From assembly GCF_020085105.1 (NCBI RefSeq), contig NC_058047.1, positions 17,071,501-17,135,500 of the forward strand: a stretch of 64,000 nucleotides of DNA. Direction: 5' to 3'. The stretch is from Siniperca chuatsi. Its lineage: Eukaryota > Chordata > Actinopteri > Centrarchiformes > Sinipercidae. Numbering within the stretch: position 1 is the first letter of the stretch; each line of letters begins with the position of its first letter. Position numbers and translations under genes: made by a program. The notes below the pieces were generated by a model that saw nothing but the letters and a program-made list of their open reading frames with translations, searched no databases and had not been told where the DNA came from. This document shows positions 47,706-58,037 of the stretch, piece after piece.

Positions 47706-49278
47706 AATTTTCACCTGAAAATGCCCAAGAATATCTCTCAATGCTGTAACAAGCTCACAACGGAGTCCCATGTTATCTTTGTGGTTAACATTCAAGATTT
47801 GATTATCGTCTGTTCTAGAGATTTTGCCTGTATAAAAAGTAATCTGGTTGATTTTAAATTAATATTAAAATCAGTTGATCTGAAGGGATCTATAAAGAAA
47901 AACTTATTCCTGGTGCTGTTTGCACATCAAGTTAAAAACTTGGTAAAAATCATGATGCCTGTAGTCGCAGCTGTTGAGTTGAACCCTCCTTTAAATCATA
48001 CAAAAATGCCTTTAGAAACAAGCCAAATTAAATTTGGGGTCCAAGTTAATTTTGAAGCTATTCTGTTTTAACCTCCATGTTATGTCTTTGTAAATTATAT
48101 TGAATCGAGGCCTTGTCATACATCTCAGTATCACTCAGTATCGCCTGATAGAGAGCAATCAAAATGTATTTTTTATTTCATTTTGATCATAACCACTGAT
48201 TGTATCAGATTTCCCTGTTTATTGATACATAATATTAAATCTCCATGAGTTTATTCCTGCCAGATTTTGTCATGGTTATTTCCGACGAGCATGGTGGGTA
48301 AGCATGTATGGATTAACCTGATAGGGTGTCTCGGAGCAAAATAATTTGCTTTTAGACCCATATCTAGCACCACCCCCTTGCCCAACCTGGGTATGTACCC
48401 CATTACCCCCAAGGCCCCATTCAGTTCAGTGCACACAGCAAACTACATGACAGCCTTATTATTTGTCCAGAAACCAACCAGTACTATATGCTGGAAAAAC
48501 ACTGACTGGTCTCAAGCTTTCTGTGTGTCAGTTAGTTTACAGTAATTCAATTAAACAGAACTTTATTTGTGAATATGCGCTCTGTCAGCACAATAAAAAC
48601 TTAAGTAATCTTCTTAAAACTAGATTTTGACACTGGTCCCCTCTACAACACATGGCCAGAAGAATATTAGCTAACGATAAAGGACCTGCCTTACTTGATA
48701 TTGTGCATTAATTCCCCAGCAAATTTGTAATTAATTAAATTACTGAAAACCAATTGCCACACAGTGAATCTAGGGCTTTGAGGGTCCCTGGGCAGTTGCT
48801 CACTTTGCCCGTTTGGAGTAAGCTCAGTAACATCATACACAGACGTCAGGATAATCTATCCTCAGAAAATCTGATATGCAACAACGTTAGATTCAGCGTA
48901 ATGTTGAGTAAACATAAAAAATGTTGTATAAAAAATGTAAACCCTTTCTATTGTTTCTTACTACCTAAGCTAAAGCTTAATTTTGTGCAATTTCACAATG
49001 TACAGTGAAGTTTATTCCTTAAGCTTTCAACCGTATTTCACGGTCTTCCTTAGCAGATGGAGTTAGCCCAGTTGTCATGGAGATGGAGCAAACTCCATCC
49101 ATTGAGGAAGAATAAGATAATTTTAGATAAACTGCTGTTTTCAATGTAAATAATGAATTTTGACGCTTAATTTAAAAAAAATAATGAAAATAATGTTTAC
49201 TTTTTTTCAATAACACGAATGGCCAGCAGGGGCGCTAGTCGTTGCACATTTTTTCCCATCAGCCTTTGCGAAATCCGT
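47706..49278. other. intergenic DNA between osbpl9 and gas5
   Basis: About 1.5 kb of AT-rich DNA. I see no gene or clear mobile element. A frame open at 47721-48068 is low-complexity in codon use and matches nothing. Close to the gas5 promoter there is CCAGCAGGGGCGC, one G short of a CTCF core. Confidence 0.5.
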
Positions 49279-49288
49279 TATAAAAAGG
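49279..49288 (+). promoter_or_regulatory. TATA box of the gas5-type gene
   Basis: TATAAAAAGG stands about 30 bases before a pyrimidine-rich start region (TGCTCCCTCATTCCTC, 49305-49320). A TATA box next to a 5'TOP-like start is the known design of snoRNA host genes such as GAS5, whose transcripts are controlled with ribosomal-protein mRNAs. Confidence 0.7.
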
Positions 49289-49611
49289 CGCTGCACCCTC
49301 TGCTTGCTCCCTCATTCCTCAGCTTTGCAGCAGGTAAATATGTCGGCTCTACTCAAACACGTTTGTTTATTTTACTGTCGTCAATTTATTGACGTTTAGC
49401 TTCGAAGGCAGGGTGTGACATGTAACTTCTATAGTTATTCTTCTGAACCTGTGCTGTCTTATTCGGTTAAATGTTTCTTTGATGGAAATAATGTGAACTG
49501 GTGCGAGCAGCAGGCCTCAGCCACGTGCCTCATTGCGCGTGTTGGGATGCTAATTAGCCAACGAGCTAATCTTTAACTTCTATTTCACCATAGTCACTTA
49601 AATACATTATT

Positions 49612-49697
49612 GTCCCATGACTATATGATGAAATACATGTTGGTAGGGACATCTGAGTAACTCTGAAGAAACGCCAACTCTTCTGACTGCATGGGAC
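49612..49697 (+). ncRNA. snord74: C/D snoRNA SNORD74
   Basis: Terminal stem GTCCCATG/CATGGGAC, C box ATGATGA 49625-49631, D' CTGA 49653-49656 and D box CTGA 49683-49686. The guide TTGGTAGGGACATCTGA is as I recall it from human U74. Intron 1 of the host. Confidence 0.9.
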
Positions 49698-49954
49698 AAC
49701 AGTTTAACATGAACGTTAGTTTTCTAGCTTAGCTTTAATTTAACATGGCTGTATTAAACAGCTCTGGTGCCGTTAGCTGCTGGGTGTACAGTATTTAACA
49801 AGATGTAATGTCTCAAATCATTAAAATTGCATCGTTTATAAAACTAATCTGAACACTCTCTAAAATGTAAATTTCTGACTTGTTTACAGGCCTGTCTACA
49901 GGATCTCTGTAGAATGAAGATGTACACCACATGGTAAAAAACAACCCACAAACT

Positions 49955-50035
49955 GCTTATTTATGATTTTATATAGCTTATGTTTTCATTATAAGAGTAT
50001 TGGACAAAAGTAATTTCTTAAATTTATCTCACTAA
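49955..50035 (+). pseudogene. decayed SNORD75 copy
   Basis: Intron 2 carries ATAAGAGTATTGGACAAAAG and TAATTTCTTA, clearly akin to ATAAGAGTAGTGGACAGAAG and TGATTTCTGA of the intact copy in intron 3. The C box has become TTATGAT-like and no D box CTGA is left, so it should not form a stable snoRNP. It looks like an intron-plus-exon duplicate that lost function. Confidence 0.6.
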
Positions 50036-50226
50036 TGTTGAATTAATGTAACAACTCTTGTGAAATTGCATCACATATCTTATCACAAAAGATGAACAGC
50101 ATGCAAGATCTGTTATTAAAGTGCTTTCCTTTCTTTAGGTTACAAATCATGAGTTCAAGTTTTGAACACTAATTACCATGCTGGTGAGTAAGGTTTCTTT
50201 ACAGAAAATCTACTTATCCTAACTGG

Positions 50227-50296
50227 AAGTCGGTGATGATTTATGTATAAGAGTAGTGGACAGAAGTGATTTCTGAACAATTTTACACTGAGACTT
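50227..50296 (+). ncRNA. snord75: C/D snoRNA SNORD75
   Basis: Stem AAGTC/GACTT, C box GTGATGA 50233-50239, D' CTGA 50273-50276 and D box CTGA 50288-50291. The core AAGAGTAGTGGACAGAAG matches human U75 as I recall it. Intron 3. Confidence 0.85.
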
Positions 50297-50920
50297 GTCA
50301 AGCTATGCATTTATTTTTTGCTCTTGCCATATACCAGTATGGTGCTAAAATGTGCATCTCCACAGGTCCCAGGAAAGTGAGGAGACATGAAGGAATGGGT
50401 GAAGCTGAAGGAGGTGAGGCTTAAATTTACTCAAAAGGCAGTTCAGATAGATTTCATGGTTCTCTGAGGTGTTTTGCCTGTCTAACAGATTAAAACAGTA
50501 CATGGATGTGTTGTGCTTTCATCACACCTTAAGTAGTAGTTTAAATGTATTTTTCTAATCGGCAGTGTCACGGGTTGCTCAGGAAATAACTGTTAGATCC
50601 CAAAATAAAAAACATTGCCTTTTCTACATGGCTGAAAACAAATATTTAACACTACAAAGCAGACCATTGAGTTCTTGCAGTCTCAGTCTGGCACAGACTT
50701 CTAACATTCAAAGTGCATATAATGAAACTTAACACTGTTTCTAAATGTAGCACTTAAACATTGTTGACATCAATATACTTGCATGATGGTTGAATACTTA
50801 TTGTAAGTTGCTGAGGCTAAAAACGTCATTTAAATTAATTCAGTTTAACAAACTGGCTGGACTGTTGATCAGTGAAACACCCAGAGAAGCATCAGTCTGT
50901 CTTGTGCTGCACATTGTCCC

Positions 50921-51007
50921 TGTGCTGCTGTGATGACGTTTATTTGCTACTCTCGACAAGATGGATGACGATACTGCCAACCCACCAGTTGAATAATCTG
51001 AGGCACA
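50921..51007 (+). ncRNA. snord76: C/D snoRNA SNORD76
   Basis: Stem TGTGC/GCACA, C box GTGATGA 50930-50936, a C'-like ATGACGA near 50965 and D box CTGA 50998-51001. The guide TTTATTTGCTACTCT agrees with U76. It lies near the end of the longest host intron (50414-51070); I see no second snoRNA in the rest of that intron. Confidence 0.85.
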
Positions 51008-51156
51008 GAACTTGATGCCTGCAACTTCAAAGATTGTTTTCATTGCTCATTTTATATTATGTTCCTGCAGGTGTACTCCAGTTGGTTGAATTGACCACTC
51101 AACAACATCCAGAGCAGGTAATGGACCAAATTATATTTTTATCAGTTTTCTCTCAA

Positions 51157-51236
51157 ACTGTCAATGATGACTTTTGTTTATAAAACAATGGGAATCTCTC
51201 TGAGAAGAGTGAAAGACAACTTTTAACTGATGCAGT
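51157..51236 (+). ncRNA. snord79: C/D snoRNA SNORD79
   Basis: Stem ACTG/CAGT, C box ATGATGA 51164-51170, D' CTGA 51200-51203 and D box CTGA 51227-51230. The guide ATGGGAATCTCTCTGA is that of U79. Intron 5. Confidence 0.88.
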
Positions 51237-51395
51237 GCAGAATAAGCAATATGTGCATACTATTAAAATTTAGGCTTTTATTAATTTTGGTGTTTGCTTT
51301 TCAGATGGTCCTCATATTCTTGGCTCCAGTTATCCTATTCTTGGATCGAGAACAGGTGAGATGAATTGTGTGCTTTAGAATAAACTAACTGTTCT

Positions 51396-51473
51396 GACAC
51401 ACTGATGAGTGCATAGTTCAGCAGATTAAACAATGAAGAATATCCATTGTCTTTCGCTCCTAGCTGATGTGTC
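51396..51473 (+). ncRNA. snord80: C/D snoRNA SNORD80, first copy
   Basis: Stem GACACA/TGTGTC, C box TGATGA 51403-51408 and D box CTGA 51464-51467. Guides CATAGTTCAGCAGA and GTCTTTCGCTCCTA are those of U80. Intron 6. It is 78 bases long and differs at only four positions from the copy in the next intron. Confidence 0.9.
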
Positions 51474-51628
51474 GGCCTTCGTGACTAGTGAGGTTGCTTG
51501 ATTTCTGAAGGTTTTTTAATTTTATTTCTTTGCTGTATTTCATTTTCAGAAACAAGAATATCAGGCAGTAAAAAAAGGCCAAGTGAAGGTGAGTTGACAG
51601 GCTAATGTACAAAGATTAAATGATGCTT

Positions 51629-51706
51629 GACACAATGATGAGTACATAGTTCAGCAGATTAAACCGTGAAGAATATCCATTGTCTTTCGCTCCTAGCTGA
51701 TGTGTC
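51629..51706 (+). ncRNA. snord80: C/D snoRNA SNORD80, second copy
   Basis: Same 78-base length and the same GACACA/TGTGTC stem, C box ATGATGA 51635-51641 and D box CTGA 51697-51700. Both guide regions are intact apart from one change next to the first. Intron 7. The C box is the more canonical of the two. Confidence 0.9.
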
Positions 51707-51856
51707 GCTGGTAATTGTCCATTGCCCCTGAAGTGTTTAAAACACAGTAATAACACGGCTCTTGTCTCATCCTATCAGACATGTAAAACCTTGCAGTCAG
51801 ATCATCACAGCCTTGTGTTGGTAAGTGTCACATATTGGGACTGTACAGCTGACAAC

Positions 51857-51929
51857 ATTCAGATGTGATGAATTTGAATCAGGTCTCTGATCCAGTTGAG
51901 GAAGTTAAGTCATTTATTCTGATCTGAAT
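51857..51929 (+). ncRNA. C/D snoRNA, not assigned to a known family
   Basis: A well-formed C/D unit in intron 8: stem ATTCAGA/TCTGAAT, C box GTGATGA 51865-51871, D' CTGA 51887-51890 and D box CTGA 51919-51922, with the end 65 bases before the acceptor as in its neighbours. The putative guides are GAATTTGAATCAGGTCT (before D') and AGTTAAGTCATTTATT (before D). I cannot place these against U77, U81 or another GAS5 snoRNA, nor name an rRNA target. Confidence 0.75.
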
Positions 51930-52294
51930 TGTATTTTTTTTTTTTTTAAAAACAGCTGTTTCTGGACATTAACATTAAACTGTTAACTTTGCAGAGCAAG
52001 CAGGGTTGTGAGGACAAGGTGTTGCTCAAACATGGTGAGTATTAAAATGGCATTTCAAGCACATCAGACCCAGATGACCAGTGGTGTTAAATTTACTTTT
52101 GTTGATGCCATTCTTGAAATCGAAGATTTGTTGAGTTTCTCTGTACAAAAGAAGCACATTAAAGCGCTTCAGCAAAATTGATAAAATTGTGTTATCTGTC
52201 CCAAACTCTGCCTCATCCGGGTCTGAGAGCTGCACATGTACATTTGTTGGGATCTGGGTTGCTGTTACAGTAAACACTTATTTGATCCATGTAG

Positions 52295-52384
52295 ACTGAC
52301 CAGTGTGATGATAAAGTGAAGACTGACTGTAAACCATGGAGTCATTTCTATTAGCTCTAGCTGACCTGGTCAGTGTAACTGTTC
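52295..52384 (+). ncRNA. snord44: C/D snoRNA SNORD44
   Basis: A 9-bp stem ACTGACCAG/CTGGTCAGT, C box GTGATGA 52305-52311 and D box CTGA 52371-52374. The guide TATTAGCTCTAGCTGA is that of U44. Intron 9; the first 250 bases of this 400-base intron hold nothing I recognise. Confidence 0.9.
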
Positions 52385-52530
52385 ATCCTAATGTTTGGTG
52401 TGCATATTGACCTTATGCTGTTGTGTCTTTTCAGGTTGTGATTCACTTTAGAGCCTGGCTTGAACAGGAAAGAGGATATGGACTGAGGTGAGAATGCAGA
52501 CACTTCTACAAGATGCAAAATGGCTGACAT

Positions 52531-52598
52531 GGTTTCAGTGATGTCTTAACAAATGTCTGACCTGAACTAAAATGTAGACAACATGTTACTGAGTAACC
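52531..52598 (+). ncRNA. snord78: C/D snoRNA SNORD78
   Basis: Stem GGTT/AACC, C box GTGATGT 52538-52544, D' CTGA in AAATGTCTGACCTGAA and D box CTGA 52589-52592. The text AATGTAGACAA is as in U78. Intron 10. Confidence 0.85.
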
Positions 52599-52786
52599 CA
52601 GTGAATTAAGTAATCATCAACCTGTCACTGAGTTGTAATAAGGTTTTATTTCTCTTCTCCAGGAAAGAGCTGGGGCTCAAAGACTGACCTTTTGGTAAGC
52701 ATTTCAAAGTACCCCATGTTACTCTATTGATCAAAAAGTTTCTGATAGAAAATGTTCTGTGGGTGACTTAAATAAGATTAGATGGG

Positions 52787-52868
52787 CCACTCCCTGTGAT
52801 GAAAAGATTCTGCCAAATGATTACTCATGATTATAACCCTTACCGTTCCATTTGTTCTGAGGTTGTGG
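52787..52868 (+). ncRNA. snord47: C/D snoRNA SNORD47
   Basis: Stem CCAC/GTGG, C box GTGATGA 52796-52802 and D box CTGA 52857-52860. The guides GATTCTGCCAAATGA and ACCGTTCCATTT are those of U47. Intron 11. Confidence 0.9.
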
Positions 52869-53025
52869 TCAGTAAACCTGTGTAGTGAGTTACTGGTTTC
52901 CACCCCTTGATTTTTAATGAGGCATGTTTGTTCTCAGGAATCCAGCAGTGACGCCCTGAGGAGCAGGCCTCACACCAAATTTCACACAAGTGAGTATTAG
53001 TGCAAGGTTTTGAATGTTTGCAATC

Positions 53026-53105
53026 TTCCATCTGTACGGACACTAAATTTTGAGGACTAGCTGTCACAAAACTGAATTTGAACTCATTTGTTTGTCAGAC
53101 TTAAG
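53026..53105 (+). pseudogene. possible SNORD81 relic in gas5 intron 12
   Basis: In human the last GAS5 snoRNA is U81. Intron 12 here (52990-53184) has no clean C/D unit. It does hold TTGAACTC, part of the U81 guide, near 53078, with a TGAGGA-like C box before it and CAGA where a D box could have been. The evidence is thin. Confidence 0.25.
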
Positions 53106-53263
53106 ACAACTTGAATATCAACACCTACAGCTTCTGGGACTAGTATGAAAACTGAACTCAATCATTGTTTGTGATCTTCCTCAGATGCTGTGCTTTATGG
53201 ACAGTGAGGAGAGCCTGTGAACAACCTGACTGAAGACGTTGTCAGATGTGTTAACATTGTGTA

Positions 53264-53269
53264 AATAAA
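53264..53269 (+). terminator. gas5 poly(A) signal
   Basis: AATAAA in the last exon, followed by a GT-rich stretch (ATGTCTAGTGTGTTTAAT) at about 53287-53304. Confidence 0.65.
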
Positions 53270-53285
53270 AGACTAAAATAACATG

Positions 53286-54024
53286 CAATGTCTAGTGTGT
53301 TTAATCTTGACATTATTGGTGAACACTCAATTTAAAAGCAATCATACTGGTAGATGCTGTAGTACAAACTGAAGTTTTGGCCAGCATGCCTTTATTTATA
53401 TTACACATATAAACGCTATATTACATTTAGCGTTAACGTCAGTAGTCTGTGCTGACAACTTGAGAGAAACAGTTGACGCTACCATCCAATCACAAGGACC
53501 CTGGATGTACATCCGGGACAAGGACGCGTCGAAGTAAGGTTCTAGCCAATCCCCGTACAGTGGGGCGGGGCTTGACGTAAATCTGGTGGGGAAATGACCC
53601 TTCAAATTAATGGTGCAAAGCACTCTACCGGAAATCGCGTAATTGTCATCTCCTTTGCATACTTGCTGCTTTCAGAGTCGCCAAAGTTGTTTGTTTTCTA
53701 CTCCTGGGTATCTCTCATGGACAGTTAGAAGTTTCATGGACCAGTGTCTAAATTTGCTCTAAATCAGTGGAATACAGATTTTTTTTATTTTTTTGGTCTG
53801 AAGGCGGGTAATAGCGATCCCTTTGCAGACGGGCGGAGCTAAGTGGTGACAAAGCGCCATACACATGAGCAAAACGAGCGCCCCTCCTTCACTGCCACGG
53901 GAACAGGAGTAAATATCATGTACTGAGGCCGCCAGCAAACGGCCAGGTTTAAATAAATGGGAGAGAAAACTCGGGGCGCGGTGTTTAGTCTTGTTTCGAC
54001 CCCCTCGGACCGGCCTCTTCACCG
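53286..54024 (+). promoter_or_regulatory. gas5-tor3a intergenic region with tor3a promoter
   Basis: About 740 bases separate the gas5 end from the tor3a start codon. They hold two CCAAT boxes (AGCCAATCCC near 53544-53553 and ATCCAATCAC near 53485) and a GC box GGGGCGGGGC at 53562-53571. The part near the ATG is rich in CG, as in a CpG-type promoter. The start site is not fixed. Confidence 0.5.
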
Positions 54025-57000
54025 ATGTTTGCGCGGTGGTTGCTGCCTGTGCTCTGGACTCTGTCCGCGGAGGCAGATTTCTTCCAGTTCGACAGCATTT
54101 CCAATGTTTCCACTTACTATTTTAATTATATTTATTGCAATATATGGGAGGGGGACTGTCAGCCAAACCAAGATGATGCTACACAGCAGGGTAAGAGACT
54201 GAGCGACACGAAATTATTTTATGCAACGAAAGCTATATCACAAGCTATTATGTAATGCTAGTCAAACACTTGTCCTGTATGCATGTTACAGCACTGTTCC
54301 TGCTGAGAACCGCTTCTTCCTTGTTGACTAGCTTGACTCATGATATTTGTATTACTAAGTGGTCACAGCACTGACTCGTTGTCTTGCTGTGGATGTGAGC
54401 AGTTCCTACCAGGGACCTTTGGGCAGGTTTTCCTCAGGACTACGTTAGCCTGCTGCATCAGTGGTACTGTAGCCTGGGCCAGTGCTGTGAGTCTGGTGAC
54501 TGCAGGATAACCAACAATATCACAGGTAAGTTATCACACTCCAGCCTTGTGGCTGCAGTTGTCTTACATGGCCCAGTGCATGTGATGAGTATGTATAAAA
54601 ATATACTGTACCCTGGACATAACTGTAAATCACATTGTTTACTTTCGTATATAGATGTTTTTCAGATCAGTAGTTATGCTGCAGATGTTTACCGCTTTCA
54701 GTAGTAATTTACATAAAATGTTCATCTCCGTACAATAGGTTGCAACCATAGATTAGGTCTAATATTTACAGGAGGGCAGACTGATATTGATGTGTGGTTC
54801 TGGTTTTCTCCAAACACTGAATTGGTTTAATTCCGTTTGAGAGACTTTTTCCACCCTGAGAAGAAAAAAATAAATAAAAAATAAAGTAAGCGAAGAATGA
54901 TTTACGTTGGCATACAAATGTTCCCATTTTGAATTTGGAGCAGAGCTGCTGCTTGGCTTCACTGAGTTGTAGAGAGACATTGGAAATTGGGGTGACTACT
55001 GCATATTATAAGGCTTGCACGATTATGCAAATGACTCCAGGTATATAGGATAGGCAAATTCCCTACATCTGTCCTCCTGAGACTTAGCTCTTAAATGTAT
55101 TAGCTGGTGAATAACATATTTCAAAACACATTTCCATATACTGTAAAACCCCATAGGTATTTAGGCAGAGCACTGCATCAGAGCTGGGGTGATGTTCTTT
55201 ATCTGGTACTGCCATTTTTAAGCATGCACACTCTTCTGTGCACACATGTGCAGGTCTGGCAACGGACCTTCAGACGAAGCTCCACGGGCAGCACCTGGCC
55301 CAGTCTGTGGTTCTGAAAGCCATCCAGGGTTTTATTAACAACCCAGAGTCCAACAAGCCACTGACACTCTCCTTCCACGGCTGGTCCGGCACCGGCAAGA
55401 ACTTTGTGGCCCGGATCATCGCTGATAACCTGTATCGTGACGGGGTGAAGAGCGAGTGTGTCCGACTGTTCATCGCCCCGTTCCACTTCCCACACGCCAG
55501 GCTGGTGGACACGTACAAGGTAAGACATGCAGAGCCCTCTTGGCACAGAGTTTGACGTTGTGTGTGTGTGTGCTGGCAGTGTTCTTGGGGGGCCCCGCTT
55601 GCTTAGTCAGGTGTTTAGTCTGTGTGTTGTAATTCAGCATATGATCACGGTTTGGACGAATGCCTCAAATCGAACATTGATCCTACAAGTACTGACATAC
55701 ATGGCTTTTTGGAACCTGGCGTTTCTCCAGCCAGGTCACAGGTGCCAACGTGGTCCCATCTACACACATTTTTACACAATCACTGCATTAGATTTCAAAA
55801 TAATGTTGACACAGTATTACTACACAAATGAATTGCAGGATAAACTTTTAAACTGATACTATCAAAATCTGTAAATGTGGACTGGATTTCTGAACATTTC
55901 TGCCACATGTCTTGGCAGGGTCTCCCTTTATAAATGAGATTTAGATAGTTAAAGGTGAAAAATATAAATAAATTCTAAAACCTTTTTAAATGACCTTTTT
56001 TCTCTTATGACTAAAGTGCGATGGAAATTTGTTTTTGACCTGGCTCAAAAGTAAAAAAATAAATAAATAAAAAATAAAAAAAACCCCACAAACACAGTAT
56101 AGTAAAGGGAAAAACACATAATTTCTACATAGCGTAAAAATGTGTTAAATAAAAAGATTTATGGCTATATATAATTATGGCCATACAAGAAGTAGCAAAG
56201 TGCAAATACTTTTACTACTTTTTTATGTCAGTTGGAATGAATTCTTATCTTAAAGGTGTTTTTGGCTACTATAGCTGTAATTTGATAGCTTAATATATAA
56301 AGTTTGAAACTCAAATTTCACCCTAAAGTTGATTATTTACTTTCACTTAAACTTCTGCCAGACTCAAATCCTTAACAGTCAAAAACAAATGTCTGAATTT
56401 TATCTCTAGATAGATCTAGAGATTTTAGTGATTTTTGACACTACAGGGTCTTCTTCTCTGTATCCAGGGCCAGCTGAGAGAGGCGATCCGGGACATGGTG
56501 TTGCGCTGCGCACAGACTCTGTTCATCTTTGACGAGGCTGAGAAACTTCACCCAGGTCTCATCGATGCCATCAAACCCTACATGGATCACTATGACAACG
56601 TAGATGGCGTCAGCTACCGCAGAGCCCTCTTCCTCTTCCTCAGGTTGGTTTATACTGTATCTCGGACACGTCTTGTCTGTTGAAGCTGGGTCAGAAACTC
56701 ACTACTACTCAAAATGTATTGCTTGCACCTCTAGCCCAGGTACTCTGGCAGCTCATCTGTGATGAAGGAGGTTTTCTCTCTGTCTCCATTAACCCTCTTT
56801 ATGGATTTTTCATGTTTTCAATTAATCATATCGTATTTCTGCTAACAGATTATCTGTTCAGTCAAATATAGAATTGCTTTTTTCACTACACCGTTATAGT
56901 ACAGTGATATGATGATGAAGAGGCCTGGGATCACTAAAACACTATGGTAACATGTACAAAATCACATGTTAAGTAATCATGTTACATTTTTATTAAACTA

Positions 57001-58017
57001 CATTTTCAAATAAAATTCTCTAATTTGGTCAGATCTAATTTTTTGGCCAACTTAAATTAGCATTTAACTTTTGGAGAAAAGAAATTTGTTACGATAACTG
57101 AGTCACTAAGTATGAAGTTAATGGATAAGCGAACGATAAGCGAAAAAAGTTAAATTATTGGTCAACCCTGATCTGAGATAATTTGTCCAAGAACAATCTA
57201 TATTTAAGAAAATACATAACAAACTCTCCTTCCATGACTTTGGACTGACAATCTTCACTGTGTGTCTCTACAGTAATATTGGTGGAGCAACAATTAATGA
57301 CGTAGCGCTGGACTTCTGGCACTCTGGTCAAAATCGAGAGGACATCGGTATGGAAGACCTGGAGCATCGACTACGAGCTGAAACTATGGAGTCTCAAGGT
57401 ATGCTACAGTGCTGGCTTTATGTTTCTCATGTTCAACTCTTTTCAGCAGTCGCAGCTCTCTGCCATTTCACCCTGAGCAGGAACTGAACAATTGACTTGT
57501 TAATGAGTGAGCTGCACACCTTTTTTTTTACAGGGGTGCTGGGGGTGAGTGAGGGGTAAGTTACTCAACTGTTCTAATTGACCAAGACAATTAGCTGAAA
57601 GCTCTATACATAGAGCTGCAGACCGATTGATTCTTGGCGGGATCAGTGGTACTAGCAACCCTCTCACGTTAAAGCAAGCCTTTTCTATCATAATATAAAA
57701 CATTGTTTGGTGGAACTTTAATTGTTTGGGAATTTCTAAGCATTTTGTCTGTATGGTTCTCTTCCCCAGGTGGGTTTGCTCAGAGTGAGCTGATGTCCGG
57801 CCACTTGATCGACTTCTTTGTGCCATTCCTGCCTCTGGAGTACCGCCATGTCAAGCTCTGTGCACGGGACGCCTATGCAGCACGAGGTCTGGAGACAGAT
57901 GAAGCTACGCTGGATGAAGTGGCCAAGGCGATGCTGTATGTCCCCAAAGAGGAGAGACTGTTCTCAGCCCAGGGATGCAAGTCCATACCACAGCGGATCA
58001 ACTTCTTTCTCCCCTAG
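54025..58017 (+). CDS. tor3a: torsin-3A, ER-lumen AAA+ ATPase
   Basis: Torsin-family AAA+ protein. Torsins act in the ER lumen and nuclear envelope and need LAP1/LULL1 cofactors. Exons: 54025-54190, 54403-54525, 55254-55519, 56468-56643, 57274-57398, 57770-58017; 1104 bases, 367 residues. A signal peptide (MFARWLLPVLWTLSAEA) is followed by a Cys-rich N-terminal segment (YCNIWEGDC, WYCSLGQCCESGDCRI) typical of TOR3A and not of TOR1. The AAA+ part has Walker A GWSGTGKN (Asn in place of the usual Thr/Ser, as in torsins), Walker B-like LFIFDEAEKLHPG, sensor-1 FLFLSN and the C-terminal GCKS motif near the end (SAQGCKSIPQRINFFLP). SFHGWSGTGKNFVAR and CKS.PQRIN.FL fit human TOR3A closely. No break seen. 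Confidence 0.94.
54526..55253 (+). other. tor3a intron 2
   Basis: AT-rich intron with nothing recognised. Confidence 0.5.
55520..56467 (+). other. tor3a intron 3
   Basis: About 950 bases, with an A-rich stretch (AAATAAATAAATAA type) near 56054-56090. No exon or clear mobile element. Confidence 0.5.
56644..57273 (+). other. tor3a intron 4
   Basis: About 630 bases of AT-rich DNA with nothing recognised. Confidence 0.5.
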
Positions 58018-58037
58018 AAGGAGGGACAGACAGACAG

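Larger units (their letters stand above)
49310..53285 (+). ncRNA. gas5: GAS5-type snoRNA host gene, 13 exons
   Basis: A spliced non-coding transcript whose introns release C/D box snoRNAs. Exons by splice sites: ~49310-49333, 49890-49933, 50139-50183, 50366-50413, 51071-51117, 51305-51355, 51550-51588, 51779-51820, 51995-52034, 52435-52487, 52663-52694, 52938-52989, 53185-~53285. All are about 32-100 bases and share no long frame. Introns of about 175-660 bases carry snoRNAs whose D boxes lie roughly 65-85 bases before the acceptor, the usual position. The content (SNORD74, 75, 76, 79, 80, 44, 78, 47) identifies the locus as GAS5. The poly(A) signal AATAAA is at 53264-53269. The exonic RNA is expected to be short-lived because its frames stop early. 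In fish its other roles are unknown to me. Confidence 0.9.

Noticed and set aside
47721-48071. 116-codon frame between osbpl9 and gas5
   Set aside because: AT-driven residue use (K, N, I, F), no promoter or splice context, no family features.
49221-49236. CTCF motif just before the gas5 promoter
   Set aside because: CCAGCAGGGGCGC is one G short of the core spacing, so it is only a near match.
54025-58017. tor1-type torsin
   Set aside because: The AAA+ core resembles TOR1 too, but the Cys-rich N-terminal segment, GWSGTGKN and the ending GCKSIPQRINFFLP fit TOR3A.
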